Shown in pieces: positions 53,319 through 61,671 of a stretch of DNA of 64,000 bases. Position 1 is the stretch's first letter. Every line of letters starts with the position of its first letter. The DNA comes from Bacteroidota bacterium. Lineage in GTDB: Bacteria > Bacteroidota > Bacteroidia > Flavobacteriales > Weeksellaceae. The notes under the pieces are model-generated. The model saw only the letters and a program-made list of their open reading frames with translations, did no database searches and was not told where the DNA came from. The DNA lies in the NCBI GenBank assembly GCA_023393915.1, contig JAEXBS010000021.1, positions 124,001-188,000 on the forward strand, in the 5' to 3' direction. The position numbers were made by a program, and so were the translations under genes.

Positions 53319-54536
53319 TTAGTTTTTTCTGTTTTTCTCTTCGATCCAGCGACTTAAGTACTTGGAGCTATTAAATTGGTGATGAAAGAGAAGTCTTCTT
53401 AAATAGTTCTGATTTCTATGGGAGTCCTTCTGACTAAGAAGTGAAATGATTCTTTTTGCAAAAAGCGGCTGAAAACTTTTTTTATTGAACTTTTCTTTAA
53501 GTAAATGAAAGCCTGTTTTTTGCGCCTCATCCCAACTTTCTTTGTTGTTGTAAAGTAAGGTGGTCTTTTCAATAAATTGCTCGGGAGAAGAGACGATAGC
53601 ACCGTTCCATTTGCCCTCCTGATGCATGCCTTCACTTCCGATGGGAGAAGTGATACTCGGTAGGCCAAAGCGCAAAGCATCTAATAGTTTTCCCTTGATT
53701 CCTGCTCCAAAGGGAATGGGAGCCAAGAGGAGTCGACTTTTAGAAAAAATTTCTTTTAGATTTTCTGCTCGACCGTGAACTAAAAATCCTTGCTTTTCGT
53801 TATTTAAACCCAGGGCACTAGGAGTAGGATAGGCACCGTAAACATGCAAAAACGTTTTCGGATTCACTTTTCTGATTTTTGGCCAAAGTTCTTTTAGGAT
53901 TTTTACAGTCTCTAGATTTGGAGCATGCAGGAAGTTTCCAATGGATAGGAAATCTGTCCTTTCTTCAAACTTGGCTACAGTATCATTGGCTTCTGCAAAT
54001 AAGGGTAAATACAGGAGTAGGGAGGGGGCTATTTTAAACTGCTCAGTTAAAAGCTTGTATTCCGCCTCGGAAATAATTAGTGTTAAGTCCGAGCGCAGAA
54101 TGGAGGCGATTTCTCTTAAGAAAATATCGTTTTGAAGTTCGCTTTCACTAAGTTCAATTCCTTTTTTATAGGATTCTTCTCGAGCCTTCCTAAGGAAATG
54201 CAAATCTTCGGTGTCCAGTAAGGTTAAAGCCCTGGGAATACAACTATGCACTCGCCATCCAAATTTTTCTTCAAGATGAAAGCGGTCAAATAAAACAAGA
54301 TCAGGATCTATAGTTTTGAGTAGAGGCTCTACTTTTGAATCATTGATTTCGATTAAGTGCAACTTAATCTCCATGTAGTCCAGATTTAAGGAGTTGGGTC
54401 CGGGTGAGGAAGTGGAGAGAAAATGGAGTTCAAAATCGAGACCTTGTAAGAGCTCAAGTAGTTGTACCATTCGTGTACCTGCAGCAGTGGAATTAGGTTC
54501 AGGAAGTAGATCAGCAAAAACTACGGCTCTTTTCAT
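53319..54536 (-). CDS. GT4-like glycosyltransferase
   Basis: A 405-residue GT-B-fold protein. The N-terminal half has an acceptor-type domain (FADLLPEPNSTAAGTRMVQLL). The C-terminal nucleotide-sugar domain shows FLSIGNFLHAPNLETVKIL and IPFGAGIKGKLLDALRFGLPSI, resembling GT4 enzymes. No membrane helices. Donor and acceptor cannot be inferred. It is convergent with prmA, eight bases apart. Confidence 0.78.
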   Translation of the reverse strand: MKRAVVFADLLPEPNSTAAGTRMVQLLELLQGLDFELHFLSTSSPGPNSLNLDYMEIKLHLIEINDSKVEPLLKTIDPDLVLFDRFHLEEKFGWRVHSCIPRALTLLDTEDLHFLRKAREESYKKGIELSESELQNDIFLREIASILRSDLTLIISEAEYKLLTEQFKIAPSLLLYLPLFAEANDTVAKFEERTDFLSIGNFLHAPNLETVKILKELWPKIRKVNPKTFLHVYGAYPTPSALGLNNEKQGFLVHGRAENLKEIFSKSRLLLAPIPFGAGIKGKLLDALRFGLPSITSPIGSEGMHQEGKWNGAIVSSPEQFIEKTTLLYNNKESWDEAQKTGFHLLKEKFNKKSFQPLFAKRIISLLSQKDSHRNQNYLRRLLFHHQFNSSKYLSRWIEEKNRKN

Positions 54537-54699
54537 TTTTCAAAAATAACAAATACTAACTTCATTTCTTCCTTGAAAAAGTCCGCAAAGTTGAATAAAT
54601 CCTTGCTAGGTTTAGATTTTCAAAAAGATTTGCTTTAACTTTGAACTCTTGAATCAAAAGTTATGGCTTTTCTTAAAGCCATTGTATTAAGAATTACTT

Positions 54700-55047
54700 A
54701 TGCTAGAAATTGGAGAAAGACCTTGGGGGAAGTATTATGTACTTGAAGATGAGCCGAATTACAAATTAAAACGTATAGAGGTTAATCCAGGGCACCGACT
54801 TTCTTATCAGTTTCATCATCATCGTCAGGAATTTTGGACGATTGTTGAAGGTGAGGCTGTAGTTATTCTAGATGATGAGCGCAAAGAACTTAAATACGGT
54901 GAGAGTATCTTTATTGCTCAAGGTCAAAAACATAGAATTATCAATGAATCGAATTCACTTTTAGTACTTATTGAAGTGCAAACCGGCACTTATTTTGGTG
55001 AAGACGACATTGTAAGAATCCAAGACGATTACCAAAGGGAATCTTAA
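54700..55047 (+). CDS. Mannose-6-phosphate isomerase type II-like cupin
   Basis: A 115-residue single cupin. RPWGKYYVLEDE opens the domain, and the metal-site motif is GHRLSYQFHHHRQEFWTIVEGEA with downstream QGQKHRIIN. It corresponds to the C-terminal cupin of bifunctional mannose-1-phosphate guanylyltransferase/isomerase, here standing alone. A role in sugar nucleotide supply fits the adjacent glycosyltransferase but is inferred. A possible -7 box TAACTTTG is at 54636-54643. Confidence 0.8.
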   Translation: MLEIGERPWGKYYVLEDEPNYKLKRIEVNPGHRLSYQFHHHRQEFWTIVEGEAVVILDDERKELKYGESIFIAQGQKHRIINESNSLLVLIEVQTGTYFGEDDIVRIQDDYQRES

Positions 55048-55311
55048 AATTTGTTAGTGTCAAAGATTTTATTTCTGACGATTTTACCTTCCAAGATTTA
55101 GTTTCTTTTTATATTTTGTTAAATTATTTCTCCCCCAAAAGCACTTCTGTAAGATTGTGTAAGTTCTTTTTGTCTATTTAGGCAAGGGACAATCAATAGT
55201 TTCCCATCTTTATTATTTATAGCCGCAGCAAGCAGAACCCAAATAAAGGGTTGCTTCATCTTTAGTTTTCCTAGATGTTAACATCAGTGTAAAACTACTG
55301 TGGTGAAACTT
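55048..55311. other. Intergenic stretch without recognised gene
   Basis: AT-rich DNA between the cupin gene and the terminator of tRNA-Arg(TCT). I found no gene I can support; one short - strand frame near 55250 gives fewer than 30 residues. Confidence 0.5.
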
Positions 55312-55356
55312 AAAAAAAAATCTCGGAATCCTACTTTGAGTATGGTTTCCGAGATT
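55312..55356 (-). terminator. Terminator of tRNA-Arg(TCT)
   Basis: A 10-pair stem, AATCTCGGAA with TTCCGAGATT, is followed on the - strand by seven or more T residues. It begins two bases after the tRNA 3' end. Confidence 0.85.
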
Positions 55357-55357
55357 G

Positions 55358-55431
55358 TGAGCGCGATAGGATTCGAACCTATGACCGTCTGCTTAGAAGG
55401 CAGATGCTCTATCCAGCTGAGCTACGCACCC
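55358..55431 (-). tRNA. tRNA-Arg(TCT)
   Basis: A 74-nt cloverleaf. The acceptor GGGTGCG pairs with CGCGCTC, the D-arm is GCTC/GAGC, the anticodon stem TCTGC/GCAGA has loop CTTCTAA (anticodon TCT), and the T-arm is ATAGG-TTCGAAT-CCTAT. CCA is not encoded. It is downstream of a severed tRNA fragment with its own terminator. Confidence 0.95.
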
Positions 55432-55439
55432 TTGGTGGT

Positions 55440-55467
55440 AAAAAAAACCGTCCTTTGCGAAGACGGT
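55440..55467 (-). terminator. Terminator of the severed upstream tRNA
   Basis: ACCGTC and GACGGT enclose a nine-base loop and are followed on the - strand by eight T residues. It lies 11 bases downstream of the tRNA 3' fragment and ahead of tRNA-Arg(TCT), so it is the original terminator of the disrupted gene. Confidence 0.75.
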
Positions 55468-55478
55468 GATAAAAAAGT

Positions 55479-55500
55479 TGGGGTGGCAGGATTGAACTCT
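55479..55500 (-). repeat. tRNA 3'-end fragment, probable attachment site
   Basis: On the - strand the sequence reads AGTTCAATCC then TGCCACCCCA, that is a T-loop, T-stem 3' strand, acceptor 3' strand and discriminator base, followed by a terminator. Upstream of this the T-stem no longer pairs and no tRNA body is present. This is the expected chromosome-side junction of an element integrated into the 3' end of a tRNA gene. Confidence 0.65.
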
Positions 55501-55811
55501 GCTCCCACAAATTCTTGTATATCAATAGTTTACACTAATCGTTTCAGAACTTGTCACTCAATCACATATCATTTGTTATTGAATGGTGCAAATTTAGGCA
55601 TTTCTACATAATAAGCAAGTATAATTTGATTTTTTTTTGTTGCAAAATGAGTGTAAGGAAATTCTTTAGAGATAACATTTTGATAATGTGGTGTCTAGGA
55701 TGAAGTTAAATATCTTTTCTTTATAAAAAGTTATTAATTTTCCTTCATCTGTGCACACTCAAATCTTATCCTATCTCTAATTTATAGTGCTACTTATTTT
55801 GTTGAAAGATC
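55501..55811. other. Non-coding left end of the island
   Basis: About 310 AT-rich bases between the tRNA fragment and the insertion sequence. No gene was recognised. It probably represents the terminal region of the integrated element. Confidence 0.45.
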
Positions 55812-55896
55812 AATTTGACCTTCTCCCACAAAACCGTAACACCTAAAAGTAGAGATTTTTCGATAAAGTAATTAACTTTAATACAAGAAAAATCAA

Positions 55897-56163
55897 ATGA
55901 AAAAAAGCAGATTTACAGAAAGTCAGATTGTCTTCGCCTTGAAGCAATCTGAGACGGGAGTAAAAGTGGAAGAAGTATGTCGCAAAATGGGTATCAGCGA
56001 GGCAACTTTTTACAATTGGAAAAAAAAATTCGGAGGCTTGGGCATAACGGAACTTCGCCGCTTGCGCCAGCTGGAAGAAGAGAACAGTCAACTCAAAAAG
56101 CTGGTAGCGGACCTAAGTTTAGATAAGCAGATTCTTCAGGATGTTCTGAAAAAAAAGTTCTAA
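55897..56163 (+). CDS. IS3-family transposase OrfA
   Basis: An 88-residue helix-turn-helix protein of the IS3/IS911 type, opening MKKSRFTESQIVFALKQSE and containing VCRKMGISEATFYNWKKKFG. A leucine-zipper-like helix follows (LRQLEEENSQLKKLVADLSL). The A8 run at 56149-56156 followed by G near its 3' end allows a -1 shift into orfB. Confidence 0.92.
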   Translation: MKKSRFTESQIVFALKQSETGVKVEEVCRKMGISEATFYNWKKKFGGLGITELRRLRQLEEENSQLKKLVADLSLDKQILQDVLKKKF

Positions 56164-57008
56164 AGCCGGTTCAGAGGCGTGAACTGGCGAAAGGGATACA
56201 GCAGGATTACCGGGTTTCTCAGCGAAGAAGCTGTCGTTTGGTGTTTTTACAGCCTAGTGTTTATTATTACCATCCACATCGGCGAGATGATAAGGCTCTG
56301 AGGATGCGACTCATAGAACTTTCCAACAGTCGTGTTCGGTATGGCGTGCAGCGTTTACATATTCTTCTGAGACGGGAAGGATGGAAGGACAATCATAAAA
56401 GGATCTACAGAATCTATTGTGAGGAAGGTTTGAACCTAAGGAGAAAACGGAACAAAAGAATAAAATCTGCACGCTCCCGGGTTCCTACCAATGGCATTGC
56501 TTCTAGTTTACATGAGTGCTGGAGCATGGATTTTATGAGCGATGCCCTGTTTGACGGCAAGAAATTCAGGGTCTTAACTTTAGTGGATAATTATAGCCGT
56601 AAATCCTTGGTGCTTCATTGCGGAATTTCCATTAAAGGAGAAGATGTTGCTGAAATATTAAAAAATGTTACCTTTGAGCAGCAAGCCTATCCCAAGCGGA
56701 TTAAGATTGATAACGGACCGGAGTTTATCAGTAAAGCATTGGACAGATGGGCTTATGAAAGGAAAATAGAACTGGAATTCTCCAGGCCGGGAAAGCCAAC
56801 AGATAATGCATTTATAGAGAGTTTTAACGGATCATTAAGAGATGAATGCCTCAATGTGAATTGGTTCTTATCGCTGGAAGATGCACAGCAAAAGCTAGAT
56901 GTCTGGAAAGAGGATTATAACAGTTACAGACCCCATAGCTCATTGGGGAATTTAACGCCAAACGAGTTCATTGAAAACAGTCAAAACATGCAAATTTCTC
57001 TATTTTAG
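56151..57008 (+). CDS. IS3-family transposase OrfB (DDE integrase), made by -1 frameshift
   Basis: The frame opens at the A run and reads VLKPVQRRELAKGIQQDYR, so the active product is the OrfAB fusion. A start at TTG 56238 is also conceivable. The rve catalytic triad is visible: D in CWSMDFMSDALFDG, D in KIDNGPEFISKAL and E in NAFIESFNGSLRDECLN. The HTH_21-type region (RVRYGVQRLHILLRREG) precedes it. No internal stop is present. Confidence 0.9.
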   Translation, partial: KKVLKPVQRRELAKGIQQDYRVSQRRSCRLVFLQPSVYYYHPHRRDDKALRMRLIELSNSRVRYGVQRLHILLRREGWKDNHKRIYRIYCEEGLNLRRKRNKRIKSARSRVPTNGIASSLHECWSMDFMSDALFDGKKFRVLTLVDNYSRKSLVLHCGISIKGEDVAEILKNVTFEQQAYPKRIKIDNGPEFISKALDRWAYERKIELEFSRPGKPTDNAFIESFNGSLRDECLNVNWFLSLEDAQQKLDVWKEDYNSYRPHSSLGNLTPNEFIENSQNMQISLF

Positions 57009-57081
57009 ATTGTTCCATATATCGGGGGGAGGTCAAATTAAGGAAACATTCTACTTTTGAACAGTACTGAAAATGGGGAGC

Positions 57082-57357
57082 TTACAAATGAGGCACATTG
57101 GCAGGCATAATAATAGAATTGCCTTTCACTAAGTGAAAAACTTCACCTCCAATTGTGATTTCAGCTTCGCCATCTAATAACTGCACAACGGCATCATAAG
57201 GCGTTGTATGTTCCGATAGCCCTTCTCCTTTATCGAAAGAAAACAGCGTGATGTTTCCCGCTTTACTTTTGGTTACTTGTTTGCTGATTACACCACCTTC
57301 GGAGTATTCGATTGCCAATTCCGGTGAGAAAATCTTCTTTTTATCAAATGTTGCCAT
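57082..57357 (-). CDS. Cupin domain protein, C-terminally truncated
   Basis: A 91-residue small cupin from ATG 57357 (a start three codons earlier is also possible). GNITLFSFDKGEGLSEHTTPYDAVV carries the metal site and VKGNSIIMPANVPH the second motif. Homologues continue about 15 residues further (PHALKA-type end), but here the frame reads HL then stops, and the following DNA has no similarity. The break is about 50 bases from the insertion sequence. It may remain folded because the barrel is nearly complete. Confidence 0.75.
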   Translation of the reverse strand: MATFDKKKIFSPELAIEYSEGGVISKQVTKSKAGNITLFSFDKGEGLSEHTTPYDAVVQLLDGEAEITIGGEVFHLVKGNSIIMPANVPHL

Positions 57358-57448
57358 ACCGTTCACTTTTAGTTTATTTATTGTTAGTTAGTATTCACTC
57401 GCATAGGTAAATAAACTTTTTAATAGTGCAAGTATTTTTTTGAAAAAA

Positions 57449-59947
57449 TTATTTTCTCCTCTTCAACCATTTATACCCTTCAAACCACAAAACAGACACG
57501 CTAGCAATCAATAACGAAGTGCCTAATTCATTTATATTCAATCCATTCAAATGGAAAAACTGAGCAAATACAGGCACATACAATATTGCAAAAAGTAAAA
57601 CTAAAGTTGCACCGATAACGATAGGGAAGAGTTTGTTTTTGTTTTTAGAGGTTTCTAAAATACTGTAGGTAAAAGATCGATTGGTTAGGCTCAATAAGAT
57701 GTTGGCAAAAATTAAAGTGGTAAAAACCATCGCTCTCGTAGTTTCTTCATCTCCGCCTTGCTGAACGGTCAATTGATAAGCAAATAACACCCCTGCGGTA
57801 ATCATTAATCCCTGAATGATACTGATGCTTAATTCTTTCCAATTTAGGAAAGTATCGGTCATTTTCCGTGGTTTTTGGCTCATCGTTCCTTTTTCCATCG
57901 GCTCGTTTTCATATACAATAGAACAAGTAGGTCCCATAATTAATTCTAAAAAAATAACGTGAACAGGTGTAAAAATATGCGGAAAAACCCAACCTAAAAA
58001 CAAAGGCAAGGAAACAGTTAGAATAATCGGTATATGAATGGAAATAATGTATTGAATTGCTTTTTTGATGTTGGTGTAAATTCTTCTTCCTGCTGCAATT
58101 CCAATGACCAATTTATCCAAATCATCATTGATAATCACCAAAGAAGCCGCTGCTTTGGCTATTTCCGTGCCTTTATTTCCCATCGCTACGCCAATATGTG
58201 CTGCCTTGAGTGCGGGAGCATCGTTTACGCCATCGCCCAACATCGCTACCACTTCTTCGTCTTTCTTGAAAGCATTGACCATTTTTAATTTGGCTTCGGG
58301 AAACATTCGGGTAAACAAAGTAGTTTTTCTTGAAAGTTCAATCAATTCAGTCTCGGGATGATGGACGATTTTAGCACCGTTTACAGCAGGTGTATTGTTT
58401 TTAATTCCGGCTTGTCGTGCAATGGCATTTGTCGTGTCTTCATTATCTCCCGTAATCACTTTTACCTTAATTCCTGCATCGTAAATATGTTGAAACACTT
58501 CTTGAATACCTTGTTTGGGTGGATCATAAAACACAGTAAATCCTAAGAATTCAAAGTTGAAATCTTGCTGCTTTTTTGGGAAATGATTTCCTTCAAAATG
58601 AGCTTTGGCAACACCCAATAAACGATAGCCTTGTTTTCCTAAATCTTTGATACGCTGACGCAACTTGTCTTTTTCATTTTCAGATAAATTAGAAACCGCC
58701 AAAATCGCTTCAGGTGCACCTTTGGCAGCAATAATCCGTTCTTTTTTTTCATTTTCAACAAGATGGGTCATCATTGGTGGTTTTCCCTCCAGCGGATATT
58801 CGTGTATCATTCGGAATACTTGCCGTTTATCTTCTTTTTGGGTTTCTTCATATACTTTGTGCAAGGTTTTTTCCATCGGGTCAAAAGGTACAGGTTCACT
58901 GCTCCACATTGCAAATTGTATCAATTCAGAAAGTGAATTATTCGTCAATTGTTCCTCTTCATAAAGTTGATTGGTTTTATAGTCAAAAAGTGCTTTTAAC
59001 TGCATCGAATTTTCGGTAATTGTTCCGGTTTTATCGGTGCAAATCACGGTTGTACTTCCCAAGGTTTCTACTACGCTACTTCGTTTGATAATAATGCCTT
59101 CTTTCATCAATTTCCAAGCTCCCAATGCCATAAAAGTGGTAAAAGCAACTGGGATTTCTTCGGGTAAAATGGACATAGCCAAGGTTAGCCCTGCCAATAA
59201 ACTTTCAATCCAATCTCCGGATTTCCAAAAACTATATCCCCAAACCATCAAGAAAACGACAATACCAATGACAGCCATCCATTTCACGAAGTTTGTGATT
59301 TGAATTTGCAAAGGAGAGCGTTCTTCTTGAATTTCTTGAATGGATTTCCCGATTTTCCCTAATTTGGTTTCATCGCCAATTTTTTCTACTTCAAAAACTG
59401 CCAAACCCGAAACGACCAAGGTCCCGCTATATACATTTCTATCCTCCGTTTCTTGACTTTTAAAAACCGAAAATGTTTCGCCCGTAAGTGATGCTTCATT
59501 GACCGAAAAATCGTTGCTGTGTACAATTTTTCCATCGGCATTGATCATTTTCCCTTCTTCAATAATACACAAATCGCCTATCGTAATTTCGTGTGTTGGA
59601 ATTTGGATTACTTTTGAATTTCGGATCACTGTACTCAAAGGTTCATTGAGTTTTTCCAAGGCTTCCAAAGCTTTTTTACTACGATTATCCTGATAAAAAG
59701 ATATTCCTGAAACAGCAACAATCGCCCCGAACATAAAAATAGCTTCGCCATAATCGCCTACAATTAAATAGATAATCGCAACGGCAATCAATAAAAGCAA
59801 CATTGGTTCTTTTAAAATATCCAAAAGCAATGTTATCCAAGAGTCTTTTTGGTCAGCATTTATTTTGTTAAAGCCGTTTTTCTTTTGAGAAGTTATGACT
59901 TCTTCAGAACTAAGTCCTGTGAGATGAGAAGGGATGTTGAATGTCAT
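57449..59947 (-). CDS. Cation-translocating P-type ATPase (P2-like)
   Basis: An 832-residue pump. It has actuator motif SLTGETFSV, the helix 4 motif SILPEEIPVAF, the phosphorylation motif ICTDKTGTITEN and the hinge MLGDGVNDAPALKAAHIGVAMG. There is no N-terminal CxxC domain and no CPC motif, so it is not a P1B heavy-metal pump. PEEIPV and the C-terminal four helices point to the Ca2+-type (P2A-like) group. The ion is not certain; it shares the island with the RND efflux genes. Confidence 0.88.
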   Translation of the reverse strand: MTFNIPSHLTGLSSEEVITSQKKNGFNKINADQKDSWITLLLDILKEPMLLLLIAVAIIYLIVGDYGEAIFMFGAIVAVSGISFYQDNRSKKALEALEKLNEPLSTVIRNSKVIQIPTHEITIGDLCIIEEGKMINADGKIVHSNDFSVNEASLTGETFSVFKSQETEDRNVYSGTLVVSGLAVFEVEKIGDETKLGKIGKSIQEIQEERSPLQIQITNFVKWMAVIGIVVFLMVWGYSFWKSGDWIESLLAGLTLAMSILPEEIPVAFTTFMALGAWKLMKEGIIIKRSSVVETLGSTTVICTDKTGTITENSMQLKALFDYKTNQLYEEEQLTNNSLSELIQFAMWSSEPVPFDPMEKTLHKVYEETQKEDKRQVFRMIHEYPLEGKPPMMTHLVENEKKERIIAAKGAPEAILAVSNLSENEKDKLRQRIKDLGKQGYRLLGVAKAHFEGNHFPKKQQDFNFEFLGFTVFYDPPKQGIQEVFQHIYDAGIKVKVITGDNEDTTNAIARQAGIKNNTPAVNGAKIVHHPETELIELSRKTTLFTRMFPEAKLKMVNAFKKDEEVVAMLGDGVNDAPALKAAHIGVAMGNKGTEIAKAAASLVIINDDLDKLVIGIAAGRRIYTNIKKAIQYIISIHIPIILTVSLPLFLGWVFPHIFTPVHVIFLELIMGPTCSIVYENEPMEKGTMSQKPRKMTDTFLNWKELSISIIQGLMITAGVLFAYQLTVQQGGDEETTRAMVFTTLIFANILLSLTNRSFTYSILETSKNKNKLFPIVIGATLVLLFAILYVPVFAQFFHLNGLNINELGTSLLIASVSVLWFEGYKWLKRRK

Positions 59948-60023
59948 AGAATTAAGAATTAAAAATGAAGAATTATGAATTAAGGTTTTTTAGAGCTTTG
60001 AGCTAAACTCTCCTATATTCTAA

Positions 60024-60488
60024 TTATTTCTTGATCATTTCCCTTGTCCAATCCACTAAAAGTTTTTTATCAGCTGCACTGAGTTTAGCATTTTGATGTA
60101 TCAAGGTATAGGAAGTCATTGGCATTTCGCCCTCTTCAATTTCTTCTACTATTTCTTTGAATTTTTTCTGTTTTCTTTCGGCAGAATAGGTGTTAAATTC
60201 ATCAAAATTCAGATGTTTTTTCCCATCACGGATATGGTCATCTAACCATAAAGCTACTGGTTGTACATTGCTATACCAAGGATAAACGGTATTGTTAGAA
60301 TGACAATCATAGCAACTGGTTCTTAGCAATTTATCAACGGGTTCAGGAACATCATAATACTGCCCGATTGCATTAACAGAAACTTCTGTAGAAATATTTT
60401 TCGCAGGGCGATACAATTGAAGTAGTGCCAAAGCGACAATCAGTACGACAAGTACTTTTTTAAGGATTGATTTTACTGGATTTTTCAT
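60024..60488 (-). CDS. Haem-binding domain protein (c-type, CxxCH)
   Basis: A 154-residue protein from ATG 60488 with one N-terminal membrane helix (VLVVLIVALALLQLY). The haem attachment motif is TSCYDCHSNNT, followed by YPWYSNVQPVALWLDDHI, the haem_bd family pattern. It should be anchored facing the periplasm. Such genes often accompany metal efflux systems in Bacteroidota, but a function in efflux is not established. It lies 45 bases after the adaptor gene. Confidence 0.85.
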   Translation of the reverse strand: MKNPVKSILKKVLVVLIVALALLQLYRPAKNISTEVSVNAIGQYYDVPEPVDKLLRTSCYDCHSNNTVYPWYSNVQPVALWLDDHIRDGKKHLNFDEFNTYSAERKQKKFKEIVEEIEEGEMPMTSYTLIHQNAKLSAADKKLLVDWTREMIKK

Positions 60489-60532
60489 TGTTTTTATTTT
60501 TAAAATTTTCAAACTAATATTTTTGTTTCATT

Positions 60533-61663
60533 TTATTCTTCATCTGTATTTTTCAACACCATCAAAAGATGATATGCACCTTTAACAACGATGTTTTTAT
60601 TGGCTAATTTTTCAGCAGACATAATTTCTGTAAATCCATTTTCTGCATTGCCGATTTGTACTTCCGTCATTTCAAACTGTCTGTTTCCTTTTTCGATAAA
60701 CACATAGTTTTTATTTTCAAAACGAACAATGGCATCATCGGGTAAAACAGTTGCATTGCCACCTGACAATTCAATTATTGCATTCATAAACATCCCAGGC
60801 AATAAAGTTTTGTCGTATTCTTTAAAGTGGCAATGTACCTGTGTAGCGTTGTCGTTGCTTAGGTTTTTGCTGATTAATATGATTTCACATTCATACTTTT
60901 TATCGGGATTACTGTTGGAAAATGCAATTACTTTTTGTCCGATAGCCAATTTGTTTACATCTTTATCAAACACGGTTAATGCCAAATGAATGTCATTTGG
61001 ATTGACTAACTCAAACAGTAAATCGCTTGGGGTTACATATTTACCGATATTCACATTTACGGCAGAAACAAAGCCATTGATAGGCGAATAGATGTTGATA
61101 CTTTTTGTAATCGTATTGGCAGTAACAGTATTTGGATTTAATCCGATTAATTTCAACTTTTGTTCCAATGATTTTATCAGTATATTTTGTGTTTGATAAG
61201 TTGTTCTTGCCTGCTCAAATACTTTATCACTTACTGCTTTACTTTCGTTGAGTTCTTTTTGACGCAAATATTCACTTTCATTGTATGCAAATTGGGCTTT
61301 GGCAGTTAAATAATCTTCTTGTAATTGAATGTATTGAGGATCTTCCATTACAGCAATTACTTCTCCTTTGCTAATGTGCATACCGGGTAATAATTTTGTG
61401 GATCGCAGATAACCACCCAACGGCACACTGACAGACACTATATTTTGGGGCGGAACATCAATTTTTCCGTTCAATTTTAAAACAGAAAAAACATTTTTCA
61501 TTTCTATTTTACCAATTTCTATTCCGGCATTTTTATATTGTGCATCGGTAAGACTGGCAACATTTTCTTGTGTTGGTACATTTACTTGTTCTTCGCTTTT
61601 TTGTTTATTGGTACAAGCGGTAAACAATAAAAATATATTTATGATGATAATTAAGTTCTTCAT
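60533..61663 (-). CDS. RND efflux periplasmic adaptor (CzcB/CusB-like) lipoprotein
   Basis: A 376-residue membrane-fusion protein with lipobox LFTAC. It has the biotinyl-lipoyl-like hairpin (GYLRSTKLLPGMHISKGEVIAVMEDPQYIQLQ), a coiled-coil hairpin, and the second lipoyl half INIYSPINGFVSAVNVNIGKYV. A beta-barrel and membrane-proximal domain follow. No His/Met-rich metal tail is present. It joins the inner-membrane pump to the outer-membrane factor and lies eight bases from the fused pump gene. Confidence 0.9.
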   Translation of the reverse strand: MKNLIIIINIFLLFTACTNKQKSEEQVNVPTQENVASLTDAQYKNAGIEIGKIEMKNVFSVLKLNGKIDVPPQNIVSVSVPLGGYLRSTKLLPGMHISKGEVIAVMEDPQYIQLQEDYLTAKAQFAYNESEYLRQKELNESKAVSDKVFEQARTTYQTQNILIKSLEQKLKLIGLNPNTVTANTITKSINIYSPINGFVSAVNVNIGKYVTPSDLLFELVNPNDIHLALTVFDKDVNKLAIGQKVIAFSNSNPDKKYECEIILISKNLSNDNATQVHCHFKEYDKTLLPGMFMNAIIELSGGNATVLPDDAIVRFENKNYVFIEKGNRQFEMTEVQIGNAENGFTEIMSAEKLANKNIVVKGAYHLLMVLKNTDEE

Positions 61664-61671
61664 TTTTTAGA

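Larger units (their letters stand above)
55816..57035 (+). mobile_element. Complete IS3-family insertion sequence
   Basis: A 1220-bp element. The ends begin TGACCTTCTCCC on the left and, read inward, TGACCTCCCCCC on the right, so the terminal inverted repeat matches at 10 of 12 positions. The 4-bp target duplication AATT is at 55812-55815 and 57036-57039. It contains orfA and orfB linked by a slippery A run. The intact duplication and frames suggest recent and possibly still active insertion. Confidence 0.85.

Noticed and set aside
55300..55611. 103-codon frame on the + strand
   Set aside because: It runs antisense through tRNA-Arg(TCT), two terminators and the tRNA fragment.
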